Assembly: GCA_045576355.1 (NCBI GenBank)
Contig: JAZNGG010000038.1
Span: forward strand, 49,348 to 113,347
Source: Liminaster sp045576355
GTDB taxonomy: Bacteria > Bacteroidota > Bacteroidia > Bacteroidales > UBA3663
DNA length: 64,000 nucleotides
Reading direction: 5' to 3'
The notes beneath the pieces were generated by a model. That model was not told the DNA's origin and did no database searches. It saw only the letters and a list, made by a program, of their open reading frames with translations. The position numbers and the translations under genes are program-made. Within the stretch, counting starts at the first letter, position 1. Each line of letters starts with the position of its first letter. This document shows, one piece after another, positions 44,152-54,369 of the stretch.

Positions 44152-45240
44152 ATGTTGGGTAATAAACACTTGTTTTTACAGTCCTTGTGGACATTTCTTT
44201 TCATTTCATTAGTAAGTCTCGTTCATGCTCAAGGGCGTAAGGAGATACGTTTTAGTGTAGCGTTTTATAACGTAGAGAATCTGTTTGACACGATTCATGA
44301 TGTTCTCACTCAAGAGGTGGATGGTCAGATAATTAAGATTGCAGACAAGAATGACTATGAATTTCTCCCGGAGGGTTCCTACAAATGGAATTCTATGAAG
44401 TATAGAGCCAAACAGCAAAATATGTCAGAGGTGATTGCTATGCTTGGTACTGGAGGAAAAGTACCGGTTTATCCGGCTGTTATAGGGTTGTCTGAAGTGG
44501 AGAATTTGGCAGTATTAGAGGAATTAGTGGCACAACCTGCTCTCTCTGGCAGAGGCTATAAGATCATTCATACAGAAGGCCCGGATCGTCGTGGTGTCGA
44601 TTGTGCTTTTCTTTATAATCCGAAACAATTTAAGTTGGAGAATTATAATTTAATTCCATATCAGTCAGAGGATACTACTTATGCTACTCGTGGCTTTCTG
44701 TTGGCTACGGGAACAATTTTAAAAGAAAAATTTCATTTTATTGTAGTACATTGGCCCTCACGTGCAGCAGCTTCTCCTGCACGTGAAAGAGGAGGAGAAC
44801 AAGTGTGTGCCATCAAGGATTCATTGTTGCAGATTGATCCCGCATCTCATGTCATTGTTATGGGTGACATGAATGATGACCCCGATGACAAGAGCATGGC
44901 TGAGTCTCTTGGAGCAAAACGTAAAGTTAAAAATTGTGGTCCTCTTGATTTGTGGAATCCTTTTTGGGACACTTTAAGAAAGGATGGACAAGGCTCGTTG
45001 CTCTATCGAGGACAGTGGAATTTGTTTGATAATATTGTCCTCTCTTCCAATTTGGTGGGAAAAGGTGAAACAGGTGATATTCGCTATCTGCGTCATGAGG
45101 TTTTTGTCAGAGATTTTCTTTTCCAGACAGAGGGTAAATATAAGGGATATCCTAAGCGTACCCACGCAGGAGGAGTGTGGCTGAATGGATATAGTGATCA
45201 TTTGCCGACAATCGTTTATTTTGCTAAAGAGGTAAAGTGA
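44152..45240 (+). CDS. secreted endonuclease/exonuclease/phosphatase family protein
   Basis: A 362-residue exported protein of the EEP superfamily. The signal peptide ends near SLVHAQG. Motifs: FYNVENLFD, GLSEVENLAVLEEL (catalytic Glu), VVHWPSR, VMGDMNDDPDDKSM and the C-terminal SDHLPTIVYF (catalytic His). The family includes DNases and phosphodiesterases; the substrate is not readable. The start at 44152 fits the promoter. The next gene (84 bp on) encodes a secreted OB-fold protein, so the pair may act on extracellular nucleic acid. Confidence 0.88.
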   Translation: MLGNKHLFLQSLWTFLFISLVSLVHAQGRKEIRFSVAFYNVENLFDTIHDVLTQEVDGQIIKIADKNDYEFLPEGSYKWNSMKYRAKQQNMSEVIAMLGTGGKVPVYPAVIGLSEVENLAVLEELVAQPALSGRGYKIIHTEGPDRRGVDCAFLYNPKQFKLENYNLIPYQSEDTTYATRGFLLATGTILKEKFHFIVVHWPSRAAASPARERGGEQVCAIKDSLLQIDPASHVIVMGDMNDDPDDKSMAESLGAKRKVKNCGPLDLWNPFWDTLRKDGQGSLLYRGQWNLFDNIVLSSNLVGKGETGDIRYLRHEVFVRDFLFQTEGKYKGYPKRTHAGGVWLNGYSDHLPTIVYFAKEVK

Positions 45241-45324
45241 TGTTTTTATAATAAAATCCCAAGATATTTAAAGAGGTTTTTCAATAGAATCCAGAATATA
45301 AAATAATAAATAATTAATTACTTT

Positions 45325-47481
45325 ATGAAACACAATTTACTTATTACGACCATTTGTTGTCTATGCTTTGGTCAGCTATTTGCCCAAGGTACAGATGATT
45401 TTACAACATTAACTCCCAACAATAAATATGCTACTTATACGACGACGGCAGGTTGGGTAGGAGAGAACTGTGCTGTTTTGGCAGGAGGTGCTGAAGACAA
45501 GAATCCCATTTTTAAAATGTTTGGAGACTCTGATGCTACAAAGGCTCTATGCATGAATGGTAAGACAACTACTGTAGGAAAGATTACTTCTCCTATTTTG
45601 AGCGGTGGTTGTGGAACTCTATCTTTTGACTATGGTTACCCATTTTCAGAGAGCAAGGGTGTTAGTTTTCACGTTGCCATAATGCAAGGAGATGTTGTGA
45701 CTCATGAATTTGATGTTATTAATACATCTTTACAAAAATTCGAAAAAGAGCGTTGTTCGGAGGTGGTCAATCTTGCTGGTGATTTTCAAATTGTCATGAC
45801 CAATAATTCTCCTAGCAATAGTACAAGTAATAAAGATAGATTTGCTGTGTGGAATATCGCTTGGACAGAATGTGCAGGAGGTGGAGATCAGATCGTTGTG
45901 GACGCTCCTGTAGTAACTCCCGAAAGTGGAACTTATGCAAGTGAGCAAATGGTGACAATTACAGTCGCTGATGGGCTTAAGGCTTACTATACATTGGACT
46001 CTTCGACACCAACAACATCCTCAACTCTTTATACACAGCCTTTTAGCATTAGTAATACTACTACTCTTAAAGTTGTGGCTGCTGATGCTTCCGGTAATCT
46101 TAGTAAGGTGGTTACTCGAGTTTATACCATTTCTAAGGAGTACTCATCTATTGCAGATATGAAACGAGAAGCAACAACTGTCAAGGCTCCGGTGATTTTC
46201 TCTTTTAAAGACCTCTTAGTTACTGGCGTTTCTGGTAAATATCTATATGTTTCTGACGGGCAAGATGGCTTCTTGCTTTATGGCACGACCTCTTCTTTGC
46301 AGGCAGGAGACAAGATCAGTGGTAAAGTGAGTGGAAATCTTTATCTTTATAATGGATTGACTGAAATGGATGGTCATAATTTTGATGAAGTTACCATTTC
46401 TTCTCAAGGTAATCCTGTTGAACCCAAAGTTGTAACCATAGCTGATATTGCTGTAGGTGATGGTTATAAAACTTACGAGTCCCTTCCGGTTAAAGTTTGT
46501 GGCCTTTCTTTTGCATCCACAGAGTTAAATAACAAAAATGTAACTCTTATAGATGAATTTGACAATGAGATAATTTTTAGAGATCAGTTTAATATATGGG
46601 GTGAACTTAACATCGATCTTACGAAAACATATGATATCACAGCTTTTGTGCAGAACTATAATGGTACACCACAATTATCTTCTTTGAAAGCTGCTGATAT
46701 CTGCATTGTGACTAATCTTAACATTCCAACAGTTCAGTTTGAATTAGATTCTGTAATTGTTAAGGGCCTTGATGCTAATGTTGTTAATCTTTTGACTACT
46801 AATTCTGATGGCGCTATAACTTATAGCTCTTCAAATCCCAATGTTGCAACAGTATCTGCTGATGGTCAAATCACTCTTGTCGGTTATGGAGTTACTACCA
46901 TCAAAGCTGAAACCGCAGAAACATCTACTTATGTTAATGCTTTTGATCAATACATTTTACTTGTTCTTTCTGCCGGTGATGGTAGTTCAATAGCTACTGC
47001 ATATATTAGTTCAGATTTGGATTATTATAATGGAACTGTGACAGATAAGGTATGGATTTGTGGATATATGGTGGGGTATATAAATGGTGCGTCTATGAAT
47101 ACTGGTGCTACATTTGCCATCCCGGAAAGTCAAGAAACAGAAGTTTTAATTGCTACAACTCCGGACGAAACAGATCCTCTTCGTTGTGTTCCTGTTCAAC
47201 TTCCTAAGGGTGCAATTCGAGATGCATTGGATTTGTTTACAGTGCAGAAAAACTATCGTCAGCAAGTTTGGGTTTATGGTAATATTGCCACTTACTTTGG
47301 TTGTCCTGGTGTAAAAAATGTATCTGATTATAGTTTAAATGGTCAGACAGCCAGCATATCTTCTCCGACACATGAGGTTGAAAAAGATAATACCATCTAT
47401 AACCTTTTAGGCATTCGTGTTGATAATATAACACGTCCTGGCATTTATATTGTCGGAGGTAAAAAAGTAATAGTAAAATAA
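45325..47481 (+). CDS. secreted protein with CHB_HEX_C and OB-like domains
   Basis: A 718-residue exported protein. The signal peptide ends at LFAQG. An N-terminal jelly-roll-like region (about 30-185) is followed by a chitobiase C-terminal-type domain near 193-265 (APVVTPESGTYAS...KAYYTLDSSTPT). An OB-like domain (DLLVTGVSGKYLYVSDGQDG) lies at about 280-380, and a bacterial Ig-like segment (ITYSSSNPNVATVSADG) near 490-550. A DUF6359-like domain (TAYISSDLDYYNGT...VWICGYMVGYI) follows, then a sorting-like tail (IYNLLGIRV...IYIVGGKKVIVK). No catalytic motif is seen; it probably binds or displays. Confidence 0.7.
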   Translation: MKHNLLITTICCLCFGQLFAQGTDDFTTLTPNNKYATYTTTAGWVGENCAVLAGGAEDKNPIFKMFGDSDATKALCMNGKTTTVGKITSPILSGGCGTLSFDYGYPFSESKGVSFHVAIMQGDVVTHEFDVINTSLQKFEKERCSEVVNLAGDFQIVMTNNSPSNSTSNKDRFAVWNIAWTECAGGGDQIVVDAPVVTPESGTYASEQMVTITVADGLKAYYTLDSSTPTTSSTLYTQPFSISNTTTLKVVAADASGNLSKVVTRVYTISKEYSSIADMKREATTVKAPVIFSFKDLLVTGVSGKYLYVSDGQDGFLLYGTTSSLQAGDKISGKVSGNLYLYNGLTEMDGHNFDEVTISSQGNPVEPKVVTIADIAVGDGYKTYESLPVKVCGLSFASTELNNKNVTLIDEFDNEIIFRDQFNIWGELNIDLTKTYDITAFVQNYNGTPQLSSLKAADICIVTNLNIPTVQFELDSVIVKGLDANVVNLLTTNSDGAITYSSSNPNVATVSADGQITLVGYGVTTIKAETAETSTYVNAFDQYILLVLSAGDGSSIATAYISSDLDYYNGTVTDKVWICGYMVGYINGASMNTGATFAIPESQETEVLIATTPDETDPLRCVPVQLPKGAIRDALDLFTVQKNYRQQVWVYGNIATYFGCPGVKNVSDYSLNGQTASISSPTHEVEKDNTIYNLLGIRVDNITRPGIYIVGGKKVIVK

Positions 47482-47524
47482 ATTTTTATCCGAACATATT
47501 CATTGAATAATTAATCTCAGACAT

Positions 47525-48235
47525 ATGAAAAAGTTTTTTATTTCATTTTTAGCTGTTGCTGTTACTCTTTTGATAACTGCAAGTTGTACGACTATGTCTA
47601 ACACCGGAAAAGGTACTGCTATTGGAGCCGGAGGTGGTGCAGCTTTAGGTGCTTTAATAGGAACATTAGTTAGTGGAAAAAGTGATAAAGGTAAAGGTGC
47701 TATTATTGGAGCAGCTATAGGCGCAGGAGTAGGAGGCGGCACAGGTGCTATTATCGGTAAACAAATGGATAAAAAAGCTGCTGCACTTCAGGCAGAGTTA
47801 GCTCAGGCTGCCGCTGTAGAAACGGTTGAAGACTCAAATGGATTAAAAGCGATCAAGGTTACTTTTAATAATAATATACTATTCGGCTTTAATTCTTCCA
47901 CACTTGGAGCTGATGCAAAGATATCTTTAGACAAATTTGCAGCATCTATGAATCAGTCCGATTTATCAACTACAGCCATTGTTGTTAAAGGACATACAGA
48001 TAATGTAGGTTCAGCTTCTGCTAACCAAAGTGTATCACTTAAGCGTGCTCAGGCTGTAGGTAATTATTTGCGTCAACGAAATATTACTTCTGATCGTTTG
48101 ACAGAAACAGGTTGTTCTTATGACGAACCTATTGCTAGTAATGATACTGAAGCCGGACGTGCTCAAAATCGTCGTGTAGAGGTATTTATTATTGCGACTG
48201 AAGCCACTGTACAACAATATTCTACTGCACAATAA
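47525..48235 (+). CDS. OmpA-family lipoprotein with glycine zipper
   Basis: A 236-residue lipoprotein (lipobox ITASC). Residues about 30-80 form a glycine-zipper membrane segment (GAGGGAALGALIGTLV, IIGAAIGAGVGGG), and the C-terminal 115 residues are an OmpA peptidoglycan-binding domain with VKGHTDNVGSASANQSVSLKRA and GRAQNRRVEV. It anchors the outer membrane to the cell wall. It precedes the esterase gene by 8 bp, so they are likely cotranscribed. Confidence 0.92.
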   Translation: MKKFFISFLAVAVTLLITASCTTMSNTGKGTAIGAGGGAALGALIGTLVSGKSDKGKGAIIGAAIGAGVGGGTGAIIGKQMDKKAAALQAELAQAAAVETVEDSNGLKAIKVTFNNNILFGFNSSTLGADAKISLDKFAASMNQSDLSTTAIVVKGHTDNVGSASANQSVSLKRAQAVGNYLRQRNITSDRLTETGCSYDEPIASNDTEAGRAQNRRVEVFIIATEATVQQYSTAQ

Positions 48236-48243
48236 TAAATAAT

Positions 48244-49125
48244 ATGGCTAAGTTATTTTCTATATTTTTTGCATCACTCTTTTTTGCGAGTATTTCGCTG
48301 TATGCTCAAGGATCGAATACTCATAAAGATGTTTATTTATGGCCTAATGGAATGCCTAATAGTAATGGTGCAGAGGAGAAACCTATAGGGAATCAAGAAA
48401 AGCGTGTTGCTAAACCATTCATGCGTTTCTTTATGCCAGAAGCTCAGAAGGCTACCGGCCGCATTGTGTTAGCTTTACCGGGTGGAGGTTACTCGCATCT
48501 TGCTTGGGGACATGAAGGGTATGATTGGGCACCTTTCTTCAATGAACGAGGTATTGCTTTGGTCGTATTAAATTATCGAATGCCCTATGGTAACACTGAG
48601 GTCCCGGCGAGTGATGTCTATGAGGCTATTCGATATCTGAGAGCTCATGCCGCAGACTTAAAGATTAATCCTAATGATTTAGGCATTATGGGTTCTTCTG
48701 CCGGAGGACATTTGGCATCGACTGTTGCAACTCATGCGGTAGAGGCGGTACGTCCCAATTTTCAGATACTATTCTATCCGGTTATTACTATGGATACCAC
48801 TTTTACCCATCGAGGCTCGCATAATAACCTGCTTGGGAAACATCCAACAGAAGGATTGGTGAAGAAATACTCCAATGAGAAACAAGTTGATAGTATGACA
48901 CCTCCAGCAATTCTGCTTTGTAGTCATGATGATAGAGCGGTCCCTACTCGCAACTCTGTCGAGTATTATTTGGCATTGCAACGCAATGGAGTTCCTGCTT
49001 CTCTGCATATTTATCCTACAGGGGGACATGGATGGGGAAGTCGAAAGAACTTTAAGTTTCATGAAGCAATGATTCGTGATTTATCTGATTGGCTAGAACA
49101 GTTAAAGGTGAAATCGGATAAGTAG
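48244..49125 (+). CDS. exported alpha/beta-hydrolase (esterase-like)
   Basis: A 293-residue exported enzyme; the signal peptide ends near SLYAQG. The oxyanion motif LPGGGYSHLAWGHEG and nucleophile elbow LGIMGSSAGGHLAST (Ser) are clear; DDRAVPTRNS carries the Asp and YPTGGHGWG the His. This pattern fits the BD-FAE/acetyl esterase-like group often used to deacetylate polysaccharide. No polysaccharide locus adjoins it. A hairpin with 11-bp arms (49150-49185) ends the unit. Confidence 0.88.
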   Translation: MAKLFSIFFASLFFASISLYAQGSNTHKDVYLWPNGMPNSNGAEEKPIGNQEKRVAKPFMRFFMPEAQKATGRIVLALPGGGYSHLAWGHEGYDWAPFFNERGIALVVLNYRMPYGNTEVPASDVYEAIRYLRAHAADLKINPNDLGIMGSSAGGHLASTVATHAVEAVRPNFQILFYPVITMDTTFTHRGSHNNLLGKHPTEGLVKKYSNEKQVDSMTPPAILLCSHDDRAVPTRNSVEYYLALQRNGVPASLHIYPTGGHGWGSRKNFKFHEAMIRDLSDWLEQLKVKSDK

Positions 49126-49149
49126 TTTTATCCTTGATTATTCTTATAA

Positions 49150-49185
49150 AACGATTCGCTAATGCTTGAGCAGAAGCGAATCGTT
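49150..49185 (+). terminator. hairpin after the esterase gene
   Basis: AACGATTCGCT (49150-49160) pairs perfectly with AGCGAATCGTT (49175-49185). A T-run is lacking. Confidence 0.45.
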
Positions 49186-49345
49186 GCTTATATGAATCTC
49201 TATGGGTGATGATGATACAAATTTCTGCTCAAAAACGGATTATTCATGGTATCCATCATTTTAAGGATATAAATTGTTATTTTTGTAAAGATACGTCTCA
49301 ATATAGAAAAAACGGAAATATTTTTGTTTTTCTCATTCGAAAGCC

Positions 49346-49353
49346 TATCTTTG
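49346..49353 (+). promoter_or_regulatory. -7 box upstream of tamB
   Basis: TATCTTTG matches TAnnTTTG, about 34 nt before the start of the tamB gene. Confidence 0.6.
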
Positions 49354-49387
49354 CCATTAAATATAATGTGGTGTAGAAACTTGATTG

Positions 49388-52300
49388 GTGAAAAAAATTT
49401 CAGAGCAATTACATAAACTATCTCCAACAAATGTCCCAACTCTTCCCAAAGTCCCTAAAAGACGATGGGGAAGTCGTTTGTTTGTGTGTATTATAGTAGT
49501 TGTTTTTCTTGTTATTCTTACCCCTTTGACTCTTTATATCCCTTCGGTTCAACGTCGGGTTTGTGATGAAGTAGTGGCCTTGCTCAATGATAATCCTCAT
49601 CAACTCCATTATGAAGTAGGAGGTATAAGTTTGTCATTCCCTTTACGACTTAAAGTGACGGATGTTGTTGCATATCGAGGAGAAAGTGACACGCTGTTTT
49701 ATATGAAGAAATTGGTAACAGGATTGGATAAAATTCCTGTTTTCCAGCAGTATTATCTAATCCGAAAGTTAGATATTTCTGATTTAAAACTTTATGTAGA
49801 TGACTTTTCTCCATCTTTAGGAATGGTAGGAGAGGTTAAAAGTCTTGCCATACGTAATTTTGCTGTAGATCCAGAAAAAGGAAAACTCCGTTTGGGAGAA
49901 GTTGACCTCGTTTCGGCCAATGTAGCGATGAGAGTAGAAACCATAGATAAGGATACGCTTTCTGATGACAATGCTATGCCTTGGCATATTGAAGTAGAAG
50001 ATGTCAATCTAAGAGATATCTGCTATAAGTTGAAATTGGATGGAGAGAGATTGTTTCTTTCTAATCACACTAAAGGTTTAGATGTCGAGGGTTTTGTTAT
50101 GATGACTGATCCATTATGGTTTCAAGTCGATGACGTTCGTTTGCCAGATGCCTCTATCCGTTTGGATATGGACAACTACATAGCTTGTGATACCATTTCT
50201 AAAGATATTGTTGAAATGCCTAATCAGACTGATGAGATTCATTATAACTCTAAGTATTTTGATTATGCTCACATGGATTTACAAGAACTTGGTTTTCGCG
50301 TTCGTAATCTCTATTATGGAGATAAAAAAATTGTAGCCGAAATAGACAATTTCTCGGTTCAAGAGAAAATTTCCGGATTATTAGTTGACCAGATGTCCGC
50401 TTCTTCATTTCAGATGGATTCCTCGTGGATTTCTGTTAGTGATCTTGTTTTAAATCTTAGCGATAGTTATATCCGAGGTGATGTGTCATTGGATTATAAA
50501 CTATTTTTTCAGCCTGATCAAGGAAATTTTGATATTGACATGGAGGGACGTCTATCGAGTCAAGAAGTGGTAAGACAGACAGCTTTTTATGTTCCTGCTA
50601 TCTCTGCAAACTGGCCAGATACAACACTCAGTTTTGATTTTGATGGTTCCATGTCAGAAGGTACATGGAACTTTTCTCAAGCTACAATAAAACTTCCAAA
50701 TTATTTGAATCTCTCTTTTTTAGGTCATGGAGAAATCCCGACAAACTATAATCAAAGTGTTTGGGAAGGGCATTTTATAGCAGATTTGCTGCATAGTGAT
50801 TTCTTGCTCTCTACCTTTGTAGCTGATTCTTTACAGAGAGAGTATTTTATTCCGGATTCGTGTCAATTGGTTGTTGATTTGGGACAAGATAATAAGTTGA
50901 TTTATGGAGATCTGATTTGCACCAAAGATAGTGTTGTAATGACAGATCTTACAGCTTCGTATCTACTTGATGAGGACAAATATCAACTTACTTCTCTTCT
51001 AAAACGTTTTCCTATTGGCGAAGTGGTACCCTCTTTCCCTCTTCGGAATATTTCAGCCAGATTCAGAATCTCAGGAAAAAATATCGATTTCCTTTCTCCA
51101 CAAACCTCTATGGATGCAGATGTTGTAATCGATACGATGTACTATCAAAAAGATGTTAAGGCTCCCACAACTGATTTAATTTCTGATTTACATTTATCCG
51201 CTCAGTTAGCCCATAGTGCATATAATATTGCAATAACCATGAACGATACGCTTTGTAATATGCAGGGACGTGTTTCGGGTGTTATCGCAAAGGACAGCAT
51301 TTCTGCAGATGGTTTAATTGATGTGGATAGATTTGATCTTAAACTCATACCTTCAGCGCATAATTTGGAAGGAGAGTTTTCTTTGAATTCCCACTTTGCT
51401 TTGCAGGGTAATATGAAACAGGATTATTCAGGTATTCTTAAAATAGATAGTATTTTGCATAAAAGGCAAGATGTCGAGACTGCTCTGGAGCCTGTGTCAT
51501 GGCACTTGACAACTCGCAACAACTATCTAAGTTCTGTTTTGTCTGGAGGAGATTGTAATTTCTCTATTCTTGCAGAATGTGGTTTATTTGATATCAGGCC
51601 ACTATATGATACGGTTAAAAATGAGGTTGATAGGCAGATGGCTTCCAGGAAGTGGGATTTAACGAGTATAGAGACAAAGATTCCTCGTTTGGATTTACGG
51701 CTTGATATGTATCAGGATAATCCTTTCTATCCTTTCATTACCTCTATGCAACAAGAGTTTTCATATTGTGGTATTCGTCTAAATAATGATGATCATTTTT
51801 CTGTTTCTGTTTCCCTTGATGATTATGGCAGTGATGCATGGAGTTTTGATACGATTCGTGTCTCGTTATATCCCCAGAATGAGAATGTTCATTCGTACAA
51901 AACAAAACTGGTTAACATTGCTCCTCAACAGAAGAACTCGTATTCAGTTTTGTTAGGAGGGGAAATTAGGAATGATAGCATTACCGGGCATTTGAGTTAT
52001 ACAAATTTTCTGAGAGGACTTCTCTATGATGTCGGACTCAATTTGGCTATGAGAGATGATATTGCCACCCTTCATCTTTCTGCTAATCCTATTATTTATG
52101 GTCAGCCTTTGATTATAAATCCGGATAATTATCTCAGAGTCAGTTCGTTTAAAAATATCTCTAAGCATGGCATTGACTGTAGTGCCGATGTCCGTATGAC
52201 AGGCCCAGAGGCTTTATCTCTTTCTCTGTTTACCTTGCCTTTATCTGAAAATAAGGGAACAAGAATTCGTTTAGATGTTAATCATTTGGATCTGAGTTAT

Positions 52301-54295
52301 TTGGGAAAAACGATGAAGTGGCGCATTCCTACCTCTGGGGTATTGGATTTCAATTGTATTGCAGATGTAGATCCTGATAGCATATCATGTCGTTTTAATG
52401 TCGAGACTGATCACTTTGTATTTGACAATTATACAGCAGATAGTCTGATGCTTCGCGGCAGATATTCAAATTTTGATAAGCGCATGACAGGATATGTCGG
52501 CATGAATGTCGATGGGCGAAAAACATTATTTGCATCTATGGCAGTTGATCCCAAGGGGGTAATGGCGCAGGCCGATTCACTTTCATTAAAATATCTCCAT
52601 AAGATTTATGGTGATAATATTTCTTCATCGGAACGTGCTTTAGCGACACTTACGTTGAGCGAATTACCTCTTTCTTTTCTCAACGTTTATATGCCCTCTA
52701 ACATTCGTCTTGATGGTGCCTTGGCTGGACGTCTGAGTTTCAGGGGGGAAGAGCTGAAACAATTACAAGGAGATGGATTCATCCTTATGGATACTGCCTC
52801 TATCTATTATGCTGATGCTGATGCGAAGTTGCGTCTGTCGGATGATACAATTTGGATGAATGATAATCAGATAAAGTTTCAATCTTTCCCGATATATTCT
52901 GGTGTAAAAAATACACCGCCACTTTTATTAAGTGGTAAAATTGATATGGTTAAGTCTTTGACAACACCCAACATTGATTTGCGTCTGTCAGGAGAGCATG
53001 TAGAGCTATTCAAGTCTAAAAAACGGCAGTATGATGCCCAGACTATTAGTGGCACATTGCCTCTTAATGTCAATTTACATTTATCCGGAGAGGTTTCAAA
53101 TTTGGCGCTTAGCGGAAATGTCACTGCATTAGCAGAAACAGATATTAGTTATTATTTGCAGCAAGAGACTCTTTCTGGCAATAGCAAGACAGAGCAGTTG
53201 GTGGAGTTTGTTTCCTTTGATAAACTGAATCGTCGTAATGTGGCTCAGATTTTTTCTTCTGACCCGATTCAGTCTGCTGGTTTCCATACTGATATTCGCA
53301 TTGATGTTGCCCGTACAGCTAATGCTTATATAGCACTTTCTCCCAATGAGTCTGATAATCTTTATGTCACCGGTGGAGGTGCTTTGCGTCTGGTTATGCC
53401 TGCCCATGGAGCCTTGAACCTAAATGGTTCATATGAAGTCTCAGATGGATCTTTTACGTTTAAACTTCCCATGTTGCCGATGTCCAAATCTTTTAAGATA
53501 TCGGATGGAGGTATATTGCAGTGGAATGGTACCGTAGATAACCCCGAATTAAATTTGACTGCGACAGAAGAGATACGTTGTACGATAAATGACGAGAGTG
53601 GAGCTACGCGTGTAGTGAAATTTGTCGTCTATGTAAAGATCGGCGGCACCGTCCAGCAAATGACAATCTCTTTTGATTGTGCTGCGCCCGAAGATGCTTC
53701 CATCCAAAATCAGATCAACTCTTTGACCGATGAGGAACGCTCTAAACAAGCACTGAAACTCCTTGTGACACAGACTTATTCTGGACCGGGTGTTTCATCT
53801 GCATCATCGGTGGCTTCTGCCAATGCTGCCCTGACGGCGCTCCTGCAAAAAGAGGTAGAGTCATTGCTCAATCAGAGGTTTAAGAACACGGAGATAGCAG
53901 TCGGCATTGATACCTATGATGTGACGGGAACGGGCAGTTCGAGGACAGACTATTCGGTGAAAGTTTCTCAAAAGTTACTCAATGATCGTATGCGGGTCGT
54001 GATAGGAGGGAGAGTTTCATCCGGTGACGACATTTCTGTCAAAGAGGATAATGCCATTATCAATGATTTCTCCTTGGAGTGGCTTTTGAGAGAAGATGGC
54101 TCGCGCTATCTACGTCTTTTCCGCAAGACCAACTATGAGAGCATTTTGGAGGGAGAGATCGTAGAGACGGGCTTGGGCTATGTCGTACAGCGCTCGAGCT
54201 ATCGCTTAAGAGATTTATTCAATCCTAATGCTGAAAAACGACGTCAGTTGATGTTGCAGAAAATCAGAGAGATGGATAAAGTTACAGAGCGCTGA
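49388..54295 (+). CDS. tamB: translocation and assembly module protein TamB
   Basis: A protein of about 1635 residues with one N-terminal membrane helix (about 27-50, LFVCIIVVVFLVILTPLTLYI in part) and a long periplasmic beta-groove. The C-terminal 450 residues form the TamB/DUF490 domain, with GGALRLVMPAHGALNLNGSY and LTDEERSKQALKLLVTQTYSG. It bridges the inner membrane to the OMP85 partner, and probably works in outer-membrane biogenesis. The start is GTG at 49388 or TTG at 49385; no ATG is suitable. It pairs with tamL 74 bp downstream. Confidence 0.9.
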   Translation: MKKISEQLHKLSPTNVPTLPKVPKRRWGSRLFVCIIVVVFLVILTPLTLYIPSVQRRVCDEVVALLNDNPHQLHYEVGGISLSFPLRLKVTDVVAYRGESDTLFYMKKLVTGLDKIPVFQQYYLIRKLDISDLKLYVDDFSPSLGMVGEVKSLAIRNFAVDPEKGKLRLGEVDLVSANVAMRVETIDKDTLSDDNAMPWHIEVEDVNLRDICYKLKLDGERLFLSNHTKGLDVEGFVMMTDPLWFQVDDVRLPDASIRLDMDNYIACDTISKDIVEMPNQTDEIHYNSKYFDYAHMDLQELGFRVRNLYYGDKKIVAEIDNFSVQEKISGLLVDQMSASSFQMDSSWISVSDLVLNLSDSYIRGDVSLDYKLFFQPDQGNFDIDMEGRLSSQEVVRQTAFYVPAISANWPDTTLSFDFDGSMSEGTWNFSQATIKLPNYLNLSFLGHGEIPTNYNQSVWEGHFIADLLHSDFLLSTFVADSLQREYFIPDSCQLVVDLGQDNKLIYGDLICTKDSVVMTDLTASYLLDEDKYQLTSLLKRFPIGEVVPSFPLRNISARFRISGKNIDFLSPQTSMDADVVIDTMYYQKDVKAPTTDLISDLHLSAQLAHSAYNIAITMNDTLCNMQGRVSGVIAKDSISADGLIDVDRFDLKLIPSAHNLEGEFSLNSHFALQGNMKQDYSGILKIDSILHKRQDVETALEPVSWHLTTRNNYLSSVLSGGDCNFSILAECGLFDIRPLYDTVKNEVDRQMASRKWDLTSIETKIPRLDLRLDMYQDNPFYPFITSMQQEFSYCGIRLNNDDHFSVSVSLDDYGSDAWSFDTIRVSLYPQNENVHSYKTKLVNIAPQQKNSYSVLLGGEIRNDSITGHLSYTNFLRGLLYDVGLNLAMRDDIATLHLSANPIIYGQPLIINPDNYLRVSSFKNISKHGIDCSADVRMTGPEALSLSLFTLPLSENKGTRIRLDVNHLDLSYLGKTMKWRIPTSGVLDFNCIADVDPDSISCRFNVETDHFVFDNYTADSLMLRGRYSNFDKRMTGYVGMNVDGRKTLFASMAVDPKGVMAQADSLSLKYLHKIYGDNISSSERALATLTLSELPLSFLNVYMPSNIRLDGALAGRLSFRGEELKQLQGDGFILMDTASIYYADADAKLRLSDDTIWMNDNQIKFQSFPIYSGVKNTPPLLLSGKIDMVKSLTTPNIDLRLSGEHVELFKSKKRQYDAQTISGTLPLNVNLHLSGEVSNLALSGNVTALAETDISYYLQQETLSGNSKTEQLVEFVSFDKLNRRNVAQIFSSDPIQSAGFHTDIRIDVARTANAYIALSPNESDNLYVTGGGALRLVMPAHGALNLNGSYEVSDGSFTFKLPMLPMSKSFKISDGGILQWNGTVDNPELNLTATEEIRCTINDESGATRVVKFVVYVKIGGTVQQMTISFDCAAPEDASIQNQINSLTDEERSKQALKLLVTQTYSGPGVSSASSVASANAALTALLQKEVESLLNQRFKNTEIAVGIDTYDVTGTGSSRTDYSVKVSQKLLNDRMRVVIGGRVSSGDDISVKEDNAIINDFSLEWLLREDGSRYLRLFRKTNYESILEGEIVETGLGYVVQRSSYRLRDLFNPNAEKRRQLMLQKIREMDKVTER

Positions 54296-54369
54296 TCTGC
54301 TGATAGTTGATGTGATGACCGATAACCAAAGATGCAAACGTTGATCACGAAATTCCACGATAACAAAAC

